Shown: piece after piece, positions 14,598 through 14,677 of the stretch
Numbering within the stretch: the stretch's first letter is position 1
How the letters are laid out: every line of letters starts with the position of its first letter
Assembly: GCA_043783155.1 (NCBI GenBank)
Contig: JAYVZS010000047.1
Span: 1 to 14,677, forward strand
DNA from: JAPLDA01 sp043783155
Lineage (GTDB): Bacteria > Bacteroidota > Bacteroidia > AKYH767-A > 2013-40CM-41-45
DNA length: 14,677 nucleotides
Direction of reading: 5' to 3'
The notes under the pieces: model-generated
What the model saw: only the letters and a program-made list of their open reading frames with translations
Database searches by the model: none
What the model was told of the DNA's origin: nothing
Position numbers and translations under genes: made by a program

Positions 14598-14637
14598 ATC
14601 GTTTTAGAAACCGCCGCAGGCGGTGCACTGAAACGAT
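14598..14637. repeat. Nested REP-like palindrome
   Basis: Outer arms ATCGTTT (14598-14604) and AAACGAT (14631-14637) enclose a perfect 6-bp stem ACCGCC (14610-14615)/GGCGGT (14619-14624) with loop GCA. The nested layout is like that of the 13-63 element but the sequence is different. Confidence 0.7.
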
Positions 14638-14648
14638 TAAGTCGAATT

Positions 14649-14676
14649 GATCCCGGTAGCGAAGCGTATCGGGATC
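14649..14676. repeat. Complete terminal hairpin repeat
   Basis: GATCCCG (14649-14655) pairs with CGGGATC (14670-14676), extended by GTA/TAT pairing including one G-T wobble. The apex contains GCGAAGC, a sequence known to form an exceptionally stable DNA mini-hairpin. The right 13 bases are repeated at 1-13. Confidence 0.8.
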
Positions 14677-14677
14677 T

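Larger units (their letters stand above)
14328..14677. other. Gene-free right end
   Basis: No coding sequence is supported in these 350 bases. From 14328 to about 14500 there is only AT-rich upstream DNA of the sirtuin gene, without a clear -7 box. From 14506 on it consists of three consecutive palindromic elements, listed separately. Confidence 0.7.

Noticed and set aside
1..14677. A circular plasmid or phage, suggested by the identical 13-base ends
   Set aside because: The overlap is short and repeat-derived, and the genes are chromosomal core functions without replication or partition genes.

Overview
The window looks like chromosomal DNA of a Bacteroidota bacterium, probably a Chitinophagales/Sphingobacteriales-type member or relative. 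Three secreted proteins end in, or appear to end in, type IX secretion (T9SS) sorting domains, which are essentially confined to this phylum. Several starts are preceded by TAnnTTTG-type promoter boxes and A-rich leaders rather than Shine-Dalgarno sites. The core proteins (EttA, HisRS, CobB, UbiA-type) also have Bacteroidota-like sequences. No rRNA, tRNA, CRISPR array, transposase or phage gene was seen.

Layout, left to right. 1-146: a cluster of REP-like hairpins. 147-2738 (-): a large secreted beta-propeller-like protein. 2975-3839 (-): a second T9SS cargo broken by a single-base frameshift in an A5/T5 run; neither open frame alone shows the whole gene. 4015-8702 (-): ettA, hisS and hutH in that transcription order, with both gaps filled by inverted repeats. 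8703-8951: the divergent intergenic region, built largely of 7-base units. 8952-11123 (+): a secreted subtilisin-like protease with a T9SS tail. 11348-12211 (+): a UbiA-family prenyltransferase, possibly MqnP of the futalosine menaquinone route. It converges on a Trp-rich lipoprotein gene (12283-12894, -) across a strong bidirectional terminator. 13015-14327 (-): a two-gene operon with a class III sirtuin (CobB) overlapping a DUF2179 membrane protein by 4 bases. 14328-14677: a gene-free tail of degenerate palindromes.

The genes are mostly housekeeping: translation (EttA, HisRS), histidine use and breakdown (HisRS beside HutH), a quinone-type prenyltransferase, and protein deacylation (CobB). 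Secreted T9SS cargo is interleaved. They do not form one obvious pathway.

The least expected signal is in the repeats. Arrays of 7-base units with unrelated sequences occur in the hisS leader (two arrays), twice inside the hisS coding region, and in the ettA/protease intergenic region. A two-unit fragment matching one hisS array lies upstream of ubiA. Several arrays are exactly four units (28 bases), and several have a mirrored partner forming a hairpin. A second class, with units of about 8-9 bases, fills the hisS-hutH gap and recurs near 14506-14570. The two window ends lie in the same hairpin repeat and share 13 bases, so the window is probably a whole contig that stopped at a dispersed repeat.
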